Below are positions 38,112 to 48,307 of a stretch of DNA of 64,000 nt, piece by piece. Below the pieces are notes generated by a model. The model did no database searches, was not told the origin of the DNA, and saw only the letters and a program-made list of their open reading frames with translations. Each line of letters begins with the position of its first letter. Position 1 is the stretch's first letter. The position numbers and the translations under genes were made by a program. Source of the stretch: Microbacterium hydrocarbonoxydans (GTDB taxonomy: Bacteria > Actinomycetota > Actinomycetes > Actinomycetales > Microbacteriaceae); NCBI RefSeq assembly GCF_011752045.1, contig NZ_JAAKXW010000001.1:1116001-1180000 (forward strand). The letters are read 5' to 3'.

Positions 38112-39389
38112 TCAGCCGAGCGGCTTGAGCTCCGGCTCTGCGGCACCCGCCGACACCGTCGCGAAGGCGGTGTAGCCGTCGGCTGCGGAGCGCTCGAGCA
38201 GCGCCTTGAGGTTCTTCGTGCGGCGTTCCAGGCGCACCCGCGCCCCGCCGGCGATGAGCCGCGCCTTGTGCGTGACGAGCTCGGCGACCGGGACGTCGGC
38301 GTCGTGGATGAGCACGACCGCCTCGGCGTCGTCGTCGGCGCCGGCCGTGACGAGGTCGACGATGCGCTCGAAGCCGAGCGAGAAGCCGACGGCGGGGACC
38401 TGCTGGCCGAGGAAGCGGCCGATCATGCCGTCGTAGCGTCCGCCGCCGCCGAGCGAGTAGTCGACCGACGGGTGCGCGAGCTCGAAGATGGTGCCGGTGT
38501 AGTAGCCCATGCCGCGCACGAGGAACGGGTCGAAGACGAGCGGGATGTCGGTGACGCCACGGCCCGCCGCGACGGCCTCGCCGATGCCGACGAGGTGACC
38601 GACGATCTCCTCCGGCGCACCCTCGGGCAGCGCCTTGCGGATCTGCCGCTCGCCGTAGGGGTTGTACTCCATCGTCTGCGGGCGGCGCAGGAAGGCCTCG
38701 AAGGCGTCGACGGCCGCAGCCGCCGCGCCGCGCTCGCGCAGCTCCGCCGCGACGCCGTCGGGGCCGATCTTGTCGAGCTTGTCGATCGTGATCAGCACCC
38801 CCGGACGCTCCTCGAGTGCGAACCCGAACGACTCGAGCATCCAGTCGAGCACCCGACGGTCGTTGATGCGCACCGTCGCCCCCTCGAGGCCGAGAGCATC
38901 CAGCGCGTCCAGCGACGCGACCATGAGCTCGGCCTCGGCGCGTGCGGAGTCGTCGCCCATGATGTCGATGTCGCACTGCACGAACTGGCGGTAGCGTCCC
39001 TTCTGCGGCCGCTCGGCGCGCCACACGGGTCCGATCTGGATCGCGCGGAAGACGCCGGGGAGCTGCCCGCGGTTGCTCGCGTAGAACCGGGCGAGCGGCA
39101 CGGTCAGGTCGTAGCGCAGGCCCAGGTCGGCCAGCGCGGCGGGGTCCGCCGCGGCATCCCGGATCGCCTCGGCATCCAGGCCGCGACGCAGGACGTTGTA
39201 GGCGAGCTTCTCGTTGTCGCCGCCGATGCCCGCATGCAGCCGGGAGTACTCCTCCAGCGCGGGCGTCTCGATCTCGTCGAAGCCGTGCGCGCGGTAGCGC
39301 TCGCGGATGACGGAGAGGACGCGCTCACGGCGGGCCTTGTCGGCGGGGAGGATGTCGCGCATGCCGCGCGGCGGGTTCACAGTAGCCAC
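38112..39389 (-). CDS. hisS: Histidine--tRNA ligase
   Basis: A 425-aa class II aminoacyl-tRNA synthetase charging tRNA-His. Motif 1 lies in GFDEIETPALEEYSRLHAG, motif 2 in FRAIQIGPVWRAERPQKGRYRQF, and the histidine-specific motif in YYTGTIFELAHP with motif 3 GGGGRYDGMIGRFLG. A C-terminal anticodon-binding domain covers about residues 330-425. The start is GTG 39389 with a GGATGGAGG region upstream. mazG lies 73 bp upstream on the same strand. Confidence 0.95.
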   Translation of the reverse strand: MATVNPPRGMRDILPADKARRERVLSVIRERYRAHGFDEIETPALEEYSRLHAGIGGDNEKLAYNVLRRGLDAEAIRDAAADPAALADLGLRYDLTVPLARFYASNRGQLPGVFRAIQIGPVWRAERPQKGRYRQFVQCDIDIMGDDSARAEAELMVASLDALDALGLEGATVRINDRRVLDWMLESFGFALEERPGVLITIDKLDKIGPDGVAAELRERGAAAAAVDAFEAFLRRPQTMEYNPYGERQIRKALPEGAPEEIVGHLVGIGEAVAAGRGVTDIPLVFDPFLVRGMGYYTGTIFELAHPSVDYSLGGGGRYDGMIGRFLGQQVPAVGFSLGFERIVDLVTAGADDDAEAVVLIHDADVPVAELVTHKARLIAGGARVRLERRTKNLKALLERSAADGYTAFATVSAGAAEPELKPLG

Positions 39390-39462
39390 GCCTCCATCCT
39401 TCCAGGTCGCCTACCCCGGTTTCGAATCCCCCGCAGGCCTCCCGAAAGGCCCGGGAGCGGGA

Positions 39463-40110
39463 TCAGTCCCGTGATTCGGACGCGCGGACCTCGTCCTCCA
39501 GCGTCCGCAGCCGCTCGCGCAGCGCGCGCTCGGCGTCCCAGCCGTTGGTGTGCGCCGTCCCGACGAGAGCGAGCAGCGCTTCCCCGAGCTCCGCCTCGGA
39601 TGCCGGCGGCCCTGGCACCGAGGCGGCAGGGTGCACGCCCACGCCGGCGGCACGGCCGGCGAGCTTCTGCGCGCGCGCCAGGGCCGGCATCCCCGGGGGC
39701 ACGCCGTCGAGCACGCTGCGACGGGTGCGCTTCTCCGCGGCCTTCGCCGCGTTCCAGTGCACCAGCACCTCCTCGGGCGTGGTCGCGACGGCATCCGCGA
39801 AGACATGCGGGTGCCGCCGCACCATCTTCTCCGTGAGCGTCTTCGCGACGTCGTCGATGTCGAACGGGTCGTCGGGGTCCTGCGCCGCGATCGCGGAATG
39901 GAACAGCACCTGCCAGAGCAGGTCGCCGAGCTCCTCGCGGAGGTCGGCGCGGGTGCCGCTCTCCACGGCGTCGATGACCTCGTGCGACTCCTCGATGAGA
40001 TACGGCACGAGGTCGCGGTGGGTGATGCGCTGCGACCAGACGCAGCGCGCCCTGACCGCGCGCATTGTCTCGGCGGCGGCCCGCAGCGGGTCGGGCTCGG
40101 CGTGCGTCAT
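39463..40110 (-). CDS. mazG: MazG family nucleoside triphosphate pyrophosphohydrolase
   Basis: A 215-aa housecleaning enzyme hydrolysing NTPs or dNTPs to monophosphates and pyrophosphate. The metal-binding acidic helices are visible in YLIEESHEVIDAVES and ADLREELGDLLWQVLFHS, followed by DDVAKTLTEKMVRRHPHVF and the NAAKAAEKRTRRSVLDGVPPG segment. It is shorter than the two-domain E. coli MazG, as usual in Actinobacteria. ATG 40110 has AAGGAGG four nt upstream. It lies 22 bp after nhaA. Confidence 0.93.
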   Translation of the reverse strand: MTHAEPDPLRAAAETMRAVRARCVWSQRITHRDLVPYLIEESHEVIDAVESGTRADLREELGDLLWQVLFHSAIAAQDPDDPFDIDDVAKTLTEKMVRRHPHVFADAVATTPEEVLVHWNAAKAAEKRTRRSVLDGVPPGMPALARAQKLAGRAAGVGVHPAASVPGPPASEAELGEALLALVGTAHTNGWDAERALRERLRTLEDEVRASESRD

Positions 40111-40132
40111 CGTGCCTCCTTCGGCGGACGGT

Positions 40133-41311
40133 TCAGGATGCCGCGGATGCGACGCGGCGATACCACCCGGCCCGCAGCGACACGATGACGCCGGAGAGGG
40201 CGAGGGCGATCAGCGATCCGACGAGGACGCCGAGGATGGCCTGGTCGCGGATGCCGGCGTCGCTCGCGAAGGCGAGGTTCGCGAGCAGCAGAGAGACGGT
40301 GAAGCCGATGCCGCCGAGCGCCCCTGCTGCCACGAGGTCTGCGAAGGGCAGCGCGGGCGGGGCGCCCTGCGGCCGGATGCGCATGGCCGCCCAGCCGAAC
40401 AGCGAGATCCCGACGATCTTGCCGACCGGGAGCGCCACGACGATCGCCCAGAACGCGGGCGACAGCGCAGACGGCGACACCGCCGGGATCACCACGAAGG
40501 CGGCGACGAAGGCGAAGACCGGCAGGATGAACCCGTTGACGGTCGGCTCCAGCGCGTGCCGCACGCGCCCCGCCGGAACGGGTGCCATGACCAGGCCGAG
40601 CATGACGCCGGCGATGGTGGCGTGGACGCCGGAGGCTGCGACGAGTCCCCAGGAGACGACGCCGACGACCGCCATCGCGACGGCGATCAGGGGGTGGCCC
40701 TTGGCGTGCAGGAGCCGGCTCAGCGCCCAGAACACGGCGACGGCGACGACGGCGAGGCCGAACAGCAGCCACTGCACGTCGTGCGCGAAGAGCACGGCGA
40801 TGAAGACGATGCCGACGATGTCGTCGAGGATCGCGAGCGCGAGGAGGAACACGCGCACGCCCGAGGGCAGCCCTCGCCCGAACATCGCGAGGACGCCGAG
40901 GGCGAAGGCGATGTCGGTCGCGGTCGGCACCGGCCAGCCGGCGGCGGTCTCCGCCGTGCCCGCCGCCGGCCCGGCGATGAGCAGGTAGGCGGCGATCGGG
41001 ACCAGGATGCCGCCCGCGGCGGCGATCGCCGGCTGCACGGCCTTGCTCACGGAGTCGAGCTCGCCGTGGGTCAGCTCGTGGCGCAGCTCGATCGCGACCA
41101 CGAGGAAGAAGACGGCGAGCAGGCCGTCGGAGACCCAGTGCGCCACGGAGAGGTCGAGATCGGTGCCGGGCACCGCGATGTGGAAGTCGAGGAGCGAGGC
41201 CAGCGCGTCGTGGGTCGGGAGGTTGGCCAGCAGGAGTCCGAGGCCCGCTGCGAGGAGCAGGAGGACGGCGGGGAACTGCTGACCGCGGAGGGGGTTGGCC
41301 GAGATGCGCAT
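40133..41311 (-). CDS. nhaA: Na+/H+ antiporter NhaA
   Basis: A 392-aa antiporter with about twelve membrane helices, exchanging internal Na+ for external H+ at alkaline pH. The crossed unwound helices contain PTATDIAFALGVLAMFG and LALAILDDIVGIVFIAVLF, where the two Asp residues are the ion-binding pair. GGIGFTVSLLLANLAF marks the C-terminal helix. ATG 41311 is chosen because TACGAT (41319-41324) is 7 nt upstream; the in-frame ATG at 41320 overlaps this -10 and is unlikely. Confidence 0.93.
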   Translation of the reverse strand: MRISANPLRGQQFPAVLLLLAAGLGLLLANLPTHDALASLLDFHIAVPGTDLDLSVAHWVSDGLLAVFFLVVAIELRHELTHGELDSVSKAVQPAIAAAGGILVPIAAYLLIAGPAAGTAETAAGWPVPTATDIAFALGVLAMFGRGLPSGVRVFLLALAILDDIVGIVFIAVLFAHDVQWLLFGLAVVAVAVFWALSRLLHAKGHPLIAVAMAVVGVVSWGLVAASGVHATIAGVMLGLVMAPVPAGRVRHALEPTVNGFILPVFAFVAAFVVIPAVSPSALSPAFWAIVVALPVGKIVGISLFGWAAMRIRPQGAPPALPFADLVAAGALGGIGFTVSLLLANLAFASDAGIRDQAILGVLVGSLIALALSGVIVSLRAGWYRRVASAAS

Positions 41312-41398
41312 CCACCCCATCGTAGGCGGCGCCCGGTTTGTTACGCCGCGGAAACAGGTCGGTCATGTGAGGATTCGCTGCCGGGCTACTCTCGAACC

Positions 41399-44083
41399 GT
41401 GACCCCCGCACACTCCTTCACCGAACCCACCGACACCTCGGCCATCCGCATCATCGGCCGATTCGAAGCCGGCCAGGGCATCCCCGAGGCGATGCGCTCC
41501 GACGTGAGGATGCTCGGAGCCCTGCTCGGCCAGGTGCTCCGCGAGGCCGGCGGCGACGACCTCTTCCAGGACGTCGAGCGCCTGCGCCTCGCCACCATCC
41601 AGGCCTACGACGAGGAGAGCCCGGACGCGTTCGAGCGCGCTGCGGCGATCGCCGAGTCGTTCAGCATCTCCCGTGCCGACGAGGTCGCGCGTGCGTTCAC
41701 GTGCTACTTCCACCTGGTGAACCTCGCCGAGGAGCACCAGCGGGTGCGAGTCCTGCGCGAGCGCGCCGGGCAGCCGGGCCGCGAGGACGCCGCGGACACC
41801 GTCGCCTCCGCGTTCGCGCGTCTGACCGGCGAGGTCGGCGAGGACGAGGCGCGCCGCCGCCTCGACGGTCTCCGCTTCCACCCGGTCTTCACCGCGCACC
41901 CCACGGAGGCGCGCCGCCGGGCGGTCTCCTCGAGCATCCGCCGCCTCTCCGAGCTGCTGACCCAGCACGACGCGTCGAGCGACGGCGGCGCCGAGGAGCA
42001 CCGCGCCCGCCGCCGGATGCTCGAGGAGATCGACGTCCTCTGGCGCACTGCGCCCCTGCGTGCGCAGAAGCCGTCCCCGACCGACGAGGTGCGCACGGTG
42101 ATGGGCGTCTTCGACGAGACGCTGTTCACGACCGTTCCGCACGTGTACCGCCGCATCGACGACGCGCTGCGCGGCGAGGAGTCGGGTGCCTCGGCCCCCG
42201 TCGTCCCCGCCTTCGTGCGCATCGGCTCCTGGGTGGGCGGCGACCGCGACGGCAACCCGTTCGTCACGGCATCCGTCACCCGCGAGGCGTCGCAGATCGC
42301 CTCGGAGCACGTGCTGCGCGGGCTGGAGCGCTCGATCGGCCGCATCGGCCGCACGCTCACCCTGGATGCCGAGGACACCCCGCCGAGCGCGGCAGTGACG
42401 GCCCTGTGGGAGGCGTTCGCGGCCGCGGATCCGGAGGATGCGTCAGAGCTCGCAGCCCGCTCCCCCGGCGAGCCGCACCGCCGCGTGCTGCTCGCCGTCG
42501 CCCGCCGCGTCGCGGACACCCGCCGCGGCGGCGCGCTCCGCTACTCTGCGCCCGAGGAGCTGCTCGCGGATCTCCGCACGGTGCAGGCGTCGCTGGCGGA
42601 CTCCGGCGCCCGCCGTCACGCCTTCGGCGGCGTGCAGCATCTGATCTGGCAGGTGGAGACCTACGGATTCCACCTCACCGAGCTGGAGGTGCGCCAGCAC
42701 TCGCAGGTGCACGCCAAGGCGCTCGCCGAGCTGGAGAGCGGCGCGGCGCTGAGCGCGCAGACGGAGGAGGTCCTGGAGGTGTTCCGCGCCATTGCGGACA
42801 TCCAGCGCGATCTCGGCCTCCGCGCCGCCGGCCGGTACGTGGTGTCGTTCACCCAGTCGGCCGCCGATCTCGCCGCCGTGTACAGGCTCGCCCGGCACGC
42901 ACTCGGCGACGACGCCCCCGTGCTCGACGTGGTCCCCCTCTTCGAGACCTTCGCCGACCTGCAGGCGGCGCCCGGCATCCTCGCAGAGGCGGTCGCCTTC
43001 CCGGAGTTCCGGAAGCGGATGGCCGCGACCGGCAACCGGCTCGAGGTGATGCTCGGCTACTCGGACTCGTCGAAGGACGTCGGCCCCGTCGCCGCGAACC
43101 TCGCGCTCTACGAGGCCCAGGAGAAGATCGCGCAGTGGGCGCAGGATGCCGGCATCGAGCTGACCCTGTTCCACGGCCGCGGCGGCGCCCTCGGCCGCGG
43201 CGGCGGCCCGGCCAACTCGGCGATCCTGGCGCAGCCGCCGCACTCCGTCGACGGACGCTTCAAGCTCACCGAGCAGGGCGAGGTCATCTTCGCCCGCTAC
43301 GGCGAGCCGGCGATCGCGATGCGCCACATCGACCAGGTCGCCGCGGCCACGCTGCTCGCCTCGTCGCCGACGGTCGAGAAGCGCACGAGCGATGCGGCCA
43401 CGCGGTTCGCGGACATCGCCGGCGTCATGGACGCCGCCTCGCGCGAGCGCTTCTTCTCCCTGGTGAAGGCCGACGGCTTCGCCCCCTGGTTCGCCACCGT
43501 CACCCCGCTGGAGGAGATCGGCCTGCTCGCCCTCGGATCGCGCCCGGCTCGCCGCGGGCTCTCCGTCGAGTCCCTGGAGGATCTCAGGGCCATCCCGTGG
43601 GTGTTCGCCTGGACGCAGGCCCGCATCAACCTCGCGGGCTGGTTCGGACTGGGCACGGCCCTCGCCGCGGTCGGCGACGAGGAGCTGCTGGCGGAGGCCT
43701 ACCGCGAGTGGCCGCTGCTGCGCACCCTGATCGACAACGTCGCCATGAGCCTGGCGAAGACCGACGAGCGCATCGCCCGGCAGTATCTCGCCCTCGGAGA
43801 CCGCGACGACCTCGCGCAGCTCGTCCTCGATGAGCTCGCCCTCACCCGGGAGTGGGTGATCCGCCTCACCGGCGGCGCGCGTCTGCTGGAGAACAAGCCG
43901 ATCCTGCAGCGGGCTGTGCAGCTGCGCACCCCGTACGTGGACGCGCTGTCCCTGCTGCAGCTGCGGGCGCTGCGCGCGCTGCGTTCGGAGTCCCCGGCCG
44001 GCTCCGGCGCCGATGACGAGCAGCGCCGCCTGCTCCTGCTGTCGGTCAGCGGCGTCGCCGCCGGCCTGCAGAACACCGGGTGA
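41399..44083 (+). CDS. ppc: Phosphoenolpyruvate carboxylase
   Basis: An 894-aa anaplerotic enzyme forming oxaloacetate from PEP and bicarbonate. Active-site motifs are FHPVFTAHPTEARRR (catalytic His), WVGGDRDGNPFVT, GYSDSSKDVG and FHGRGGALGRGGGPA, with the C-terminal QNTG. Length is typical. GTG 41399 is 6 nt after TACTCT (41387-41392), so the mRNA is probably leaderless. Divergent from nhaA and followed after 133 bp by gdhA. Confidence 0.96.
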   Translation: MTPAHSFTEPTDTSAIRIIGRFEAGQGIPEAMRSDVRMLGALLGQVLREAGGDDLFQDVERLRLATIQAYDEESPDAFERAAAIAESFSISRADEVARAFTCYFHLVNLAEEHQRVRVLRERAGQPGREDAADTVASAFARLTGEVGEDEARRRLDGLRFHPVFTAHPTEARRRAVSSSIRRLSELLTQHDASSDGGAEEHRARRRMLEEIDVLWRTAPLRAQKPSPTDEVRTVMGVFDETLFTTVPHVYRRIDDALRGEESGASAPVVPAFVRIGSWVGGDRDGNPFVTASVTREASQIASEHVLRGLERSIGRIGRTLTLDAEDTPPSAAVTALWEAFAAADPEDASELAARSPGEPHRRVLLAVARRVADTRRGGALRYSAPEELLADLRTVQASLADSGARRHAFGGVQHLIWQVETYGFHLTELEVRQHSQVHAKALAELESGAALSAQTEEVLEVFRAIADIQRDLGLRAAGRYVVSFTQSAADLAAVYRLARHALGDDAPVLDVVPLFETFADLQAAPGILAEAVAFPEFRKRMAATGNRLEVMLGYSDSSKDVGPVAANLALYEAQEKIAQWAQDAGIELTLFHGRGGALGRGGGPANSAILAQPPHSVDGRFKLTEQGEVIFARYGEPAIAMRHIDQVAAATLLASSPTVEKRTSDAATRFADIAGVMDAASRERFFSLVKADGFAPWFATVTPLEEIGLLALGSRPARRGLSVESLEDLRAIPWVFAWTQARINLAGWFGLGTALAAVGDEELLAEAYREWPLLRTLIDNVAMSLAKTDERIARQYLALGDRDDLAQLVLDELALTREWVIRLTGGARLLENKPILQRAVQLRTPYVDALSLLQLRALRALRSESPAGSGADDEQRRLLLLSVSGVAAGLQNTG

Positions 44084-44100
44084 CCAGCGCTTTCCCGCAG

Positions 44101-45587
<1,487 letters not shown>

Positions 45588-45627
45588 CCGCGACACGCGT
45601 GAGCGGACGACGAGCTCGATCGCACGG

Positions 45628-45676
45628 ACGCGCTTCGATCGCAGGAATCCTCGGGTTCCCTGCGATCGAAGCGCGT
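45628..45676. terminator. Bidirectional terminator
   Basis: Perfect 18-nt arms (ACGCGCTTCGATCGCAGG and its complement) surround a 13-nt middle between the converging gdhA and permease genes. Confidence 0.82.
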
Positions 45677-45698
45677 TTCCGTGAGCGAGCGGTCTGCG

Positions 45699-47129
45699 TC
45701 ACTCGCCGGCGGGCTCCTCGACGACCTTGTTGTAGCCGGTGACCGCCTGGTTCTCGTCGAAGGCGACCACCCTGCGCCGGAACCCGCGGGTGATCACGGC
45801 CAGGTAGACCAGGCCGAGCGCCGTCCAGGTCAGGCCGCCGACGAGGGCGTCCTGGTGGAGGTTCGCCCACAGCAGGCCGGTGAGCAGCATGCCGATCCCC
45901 GGCATCACGATGTACGCGATGATCTGCCCCGGCGTGCGGCGCAGGCCTTTGCGGACGGCGAACCAGGCGATGACCGAGATGTTGACGAACGTGAACGCGA
46001 TCAGCGCCCCGTAGTTGATCCACGCGGCGATGAGCTCGAGGCTGAACGGGATGGCGAGCAGCGAGACGGCACCGACCAGCACGATGTTGAAGGTCGGGGT
46101 GTGGGTGCGCGGGTTGATGTACCCGAAGGCCTTCTGCGGCAGCACGTTGTTGCGCCCCATCACCAGAAGCATCCGCGAGACCGATGCGTGCGAGGCGAGC
46201 CCGGAGGCGAGGGTGGCGCAGAAGCCCGCAGCGGTCAGGACGGCCATCAGCACGTCTCCGCCGACCAGGCCGCCGATGATCGGCAGGGTCGAGTCCTCCA
46301 CGAACTGCATGTCGCCGCCGGGGGCGAACTCGTTCCAGTCGGGGAAGCGCAGCTGGGTCAGGTACGAGGAGACGATGAAGATCGCGCCGCCGATCAGCAC
46401 GGTGAGCAGGATCGCCTTCGGCACGGTCTTCGGGTCCTTCGCCTCCTCCGCGTACATCGTCACCGCATCGAAGCCGATGAACGAGAAGCACACGATGGTG
46501 GCGCCCATCAGCACCGCCGCGAGGGTGACGCCGTCGTGCACGAACGGCGCCGCAGAGGCCACCGTCGCCGCACCCTCGCCGCGCATCAGCTGCGCCACGA
46601 CCAGGACGACGAACACCGCCATGACGACGATCGAGAAGACCAGGAGGAGCATGTTCACGTTCGAGGTGCCGCGCATCGTCAGATAGATGATGCTGGTGAC
46701 CACGGCGCAGTAGATCACGACCCAGATCCACCCTGGCACTTCGGGGAAGAGCGCCTCGAGGTAGCTGCGGATGATGAGGCAGTTCACCATCGGCAGCAGG
46801 ATGTAGTCGATCAGGGAGGTCCAGCCGACCATGAAGCCGAGATTGGGGTGGATCGACTCGCGCACGTAGGTGTAGGCGGAGCCGGCGCTCGGGAACGCCG
46901 TGGAGATCTTCCCGTAGCTGATCGCCGTGAACACCATCACGACGAGGGCGACCAGGTACGCGGCGGGGACGGCGTCGCCGGTGTCTCGCGCGACCATGCC
47001 GAAGGTGTCGAACACGACCGTCGGCGTCATGTAGCCGAGGCCGAGGCCGACGATGGCCCAGAGGCCGAGGTTCCGTCGCAGGGCTCCCCCGCCCTGGGCG
47101 AGCGGTTTGGTCTTGGAGATCACCGTCAT
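45699..47129 (-). CDS. APC family amino acid/polyamine permease
   Basis: A 476-aa transporter with about twelve membrane helices. LGLWAIVGLGLGYMTPTVVFDTFG is the TM1 region, and FSFIGFDAVTMYAEEAKDPKTVPKA the TM6-loop motif typical of PuuP-like and glutamate/GABA-type permeases. A cytoplasmic C-tail ends in Glu-rich residues. The substrate is not certain. ATG 47129 has AAGGAG five nt upstream; the longer upstream frame is excluded. Direct repeats lie in its upstream region. Confidence 0.9.
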   Translation of the reverse strand: MTVISKTKPLAQGGGALRRNLGLWAIVGLGLGYMTPTVVFDTFGMVARDTGDAVPAAYLVALVVMVFTAISYGKISTAFPSAGSAYTYVRESIHPNLGFMVGWTSLIDYILLPMVNCLIIRSYLEALFPEVPGWIWVVIYCAVVTSIIYLTMRGTSNVNMLLLVFSIVVMAVFVVLVVAQLMRGEGAATVASAAPFVHDGVTLAAVLMGATIVCFSFIGFDAVTMYAEEAKDPKTVPKAILLTVLIGGAIFIVSSYLTQLRFPDWNEFAPGGDMQFVEDSTLPIIGGLVGGDVLMAVLTAAGFCATLASGLASHASVSRMLLVMGRNNVLPQKAFGYINPRTHTPTFNIVLVGAVSLLAIPFSLELIAAWINYGALIAFTFVNISVIAWFAVRKGLRRTPGQIIAYIVMPGIGMLLTGLLWANLHQDALVGGLTWTALGLVYLAVITRGFRRRVVAFDENQAVTGYNKVVEEPAGE

Positions 47130-47536
47130 GCGCACTCCTTCATGGAGGACCGGGGTCGGAGCACGGGTTCGTCCGACGCTGAGCATCATTATGTGGCCCA
47201 CGATTCGAAAGGTCGAGAGGCAATATCGATTCGAAACGCGTGTGAAACGCACTCGAAATAAATCGGATTCGTAGGTTGTGGGACGGATGCACTCCGCACC
47301 GCAGCTGTCGCCGCGCCGGCGCGCCGCGCACGTCGCGGCCCGCGCGAGGATGGCCTCGCGCCGCTTCTCGCCGCATGCGCAGCAGATCCCCGAGAAGACG
47401 AGCGCTGTACTTTCCTGCAGGCGCGCCGACTATCTCTGCGGCGCGTGCCGGATGCTGTCGCGCGAACGGCGGAAGCCCGCGTGCACGCCGGGCGACGCGG
47501 ACGCCTCCAGCGCGGATGCGGTCAGCGCGGATGCCG
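47130..47536. other. 407-bp gap without a supported gene
   Basis: The half nearest the permease is AT-richer and holds repeats of CGATTCGAAA. The other half is GC-rich and ends in a 15-bp tandem repeat. An open frame at 47278-47610 (+) reads as Arg/Ala/Ser-rich low-complexity sequence and runs into the gene on the other strand, so I do not call it. Confidence 0.6.
47201..47236. repeat. Direct repeats CGATTCGAAA upstream of the permease
   Basis: CGATTCGAAA occurs at 47201-47210 and 47227-47236, 26 bp apart, in the leader side of the permease gene. Weaker matches (CTCGAAAT near 47252) follow. They could be regulator sites. Confidence 0.5.
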
Positions 47537-47537
47537 T
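47508..47537. repeat. 15-bp tandem repeat
   Basis: Two copies of CAGCGCGGATGCSGT (47508-47522 and 47523-47537), with a partial third, directly follow the stop of the hexapeptide-repeat gene; the second copy overlaps the stop codon by one base. Confidence 0.7.
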
Positions 47538-48139
47538 CAGCGCGGCACCTCGTGGTCGTCGGCGTGCCGCGCGAGGGAGCTGCCGTAGCGCTCGGTCAGC
47601 TGCACCATGAGGTCGGGGGTGTCCCGGTCCACGCCGAAGACATGACCGGGGAAGTCGAGTTCCGGCTGCGCGGCCGCGATCTCCTCATCGCGATCGGGCG
47701 ACAGCAGCTGCACCGGATCCCCGACGGCGACCCAGCCGATCGGCACGACGGTGCCCTCCGGCAGCACCGCGCGGCGGTGCACGATCGCGTTCACGCGCAC
47801 CTCGCACCGGTCCCCGACCAGGGCGCCATTGAAGATGCGCGCGCCGGAGGCGAAGAACACCTCTTCGCCGACGGTCGCTCCGGCGATGCTCGCGAGCGTG
47901 CCGATCAGCGTGTGCGCCCCGATGTGCACGGCGTTCGCGGCGGTGGCGCGGATGAGCGCGTTCTCCATCACGATGACGTGCTCGCCGAGCGTGATCGGCC
48001 CGCCCTCCGCGGTGATCACGGCGCCGTGCAGCACCTGGCAGTTCGCCCCGATCTCGACATCGCCGGATATCACGGCGGTGGGAGCGATGACGGCGGTGTC
48101 ATGGATCCGGGGCCGAGCCCCGAGGTGCTCGTAGAACAT
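47537..48139 (-). CDS. Gamma-carbonic-anhydrase-like hexapeptide-repeat protein
   Basis: A 200-aa left-handed beta-helix protein of the gamma-CA/YrdA/PaaY family: AVIAPTAVISGDVEIGANCQVLHGAVI, then VHIGAHTLIGTLASIAGATVGEEVFFASGARIF. In active members the block reads VGHxAxLHGC, with two zinc His; here they are T81 and A86, so carbonic anhydrase activity is unlikely. A role in acyltransfer, thioester hydrolysis or structure is possible but not shown. ATG 48139 is 6 nt after TAGTCT (48146-48151), hence probably leaderless. Divergent from the SDR gene. Confidence 0.83.
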   Translation of the reverse strand: MFYEHLGARPRIHDTAVIAPTAVISGDVEIGANCQVLHGAVITAEGGPITLGEHVIVMENALIRATAANAVHIGAHTLIGTLASIAGATVGEEVFFASGARIFNGALVGDRCEVRVNAIVHRRAVLPEGTVVPIGWVAVGDPVQLLSPDRDEEIAAAQPELDFPGHVFGVDRDTPDLMVQLTERYGSSLARHADDHEVPR

Positions 48140-48224
48140 GACGCCAGACTAGACCCGCGGATGCCGTTGCGCCCGGCATCCGTCGCGCCACGTCCGAACC
48201 AGGCTCGGGTGCTAGTCTGCCTTC

Positions 48225-48300
48225 ATGCAATCCCGGTGAGACGACTCCGATCCACGCCGCATGGCGCCCTTCGGGCGTACGCGGCTCTCTCACCGAAGGA
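48225..48300 (+). promoter_or_regulatory. Structured 5' leader ahead of the SDR gene
   Basis: Closing stem CGGTGAGA (48234-48241)/TCTCACCG (48288-48295) encloses a second arm, GCCGC/GCGGC (48256-48260/48281-48285) topped by CGCCC-TTC-GGGCG (48265-48277). A TAGTCT at 48213-48218 is a plausible -10. The SDR ribosome site GAAGGA (48295-48300) begins at the base of the closing stem. It does not match a riboswitch class I know. Confidence 0.5.
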
Positions 48301-48307
48301 CCTCCGC

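Noticed and set aside
41318..41320. ATG 41320 as the nhaA start
   Set aside because: It overlaps the likely -10 TACGAT (41319-41324) and has no ribosome site; ATG 41311 is 7 nt after that -10.
47278..47610. 110-aa open frame in the permease-hexapeptide gap
   Set aside because: Arg/Ala/Ser-rich, no domain, no promoter or ribosome site, and it runs into the gene on the opposite strand.
48225..48300. A known riboswitch (SAM, guanidine, ZTP, TPP) in the SDR leader
   Set aside because: None of the conserved core sequences of these classes is present; only generic stems are seen.
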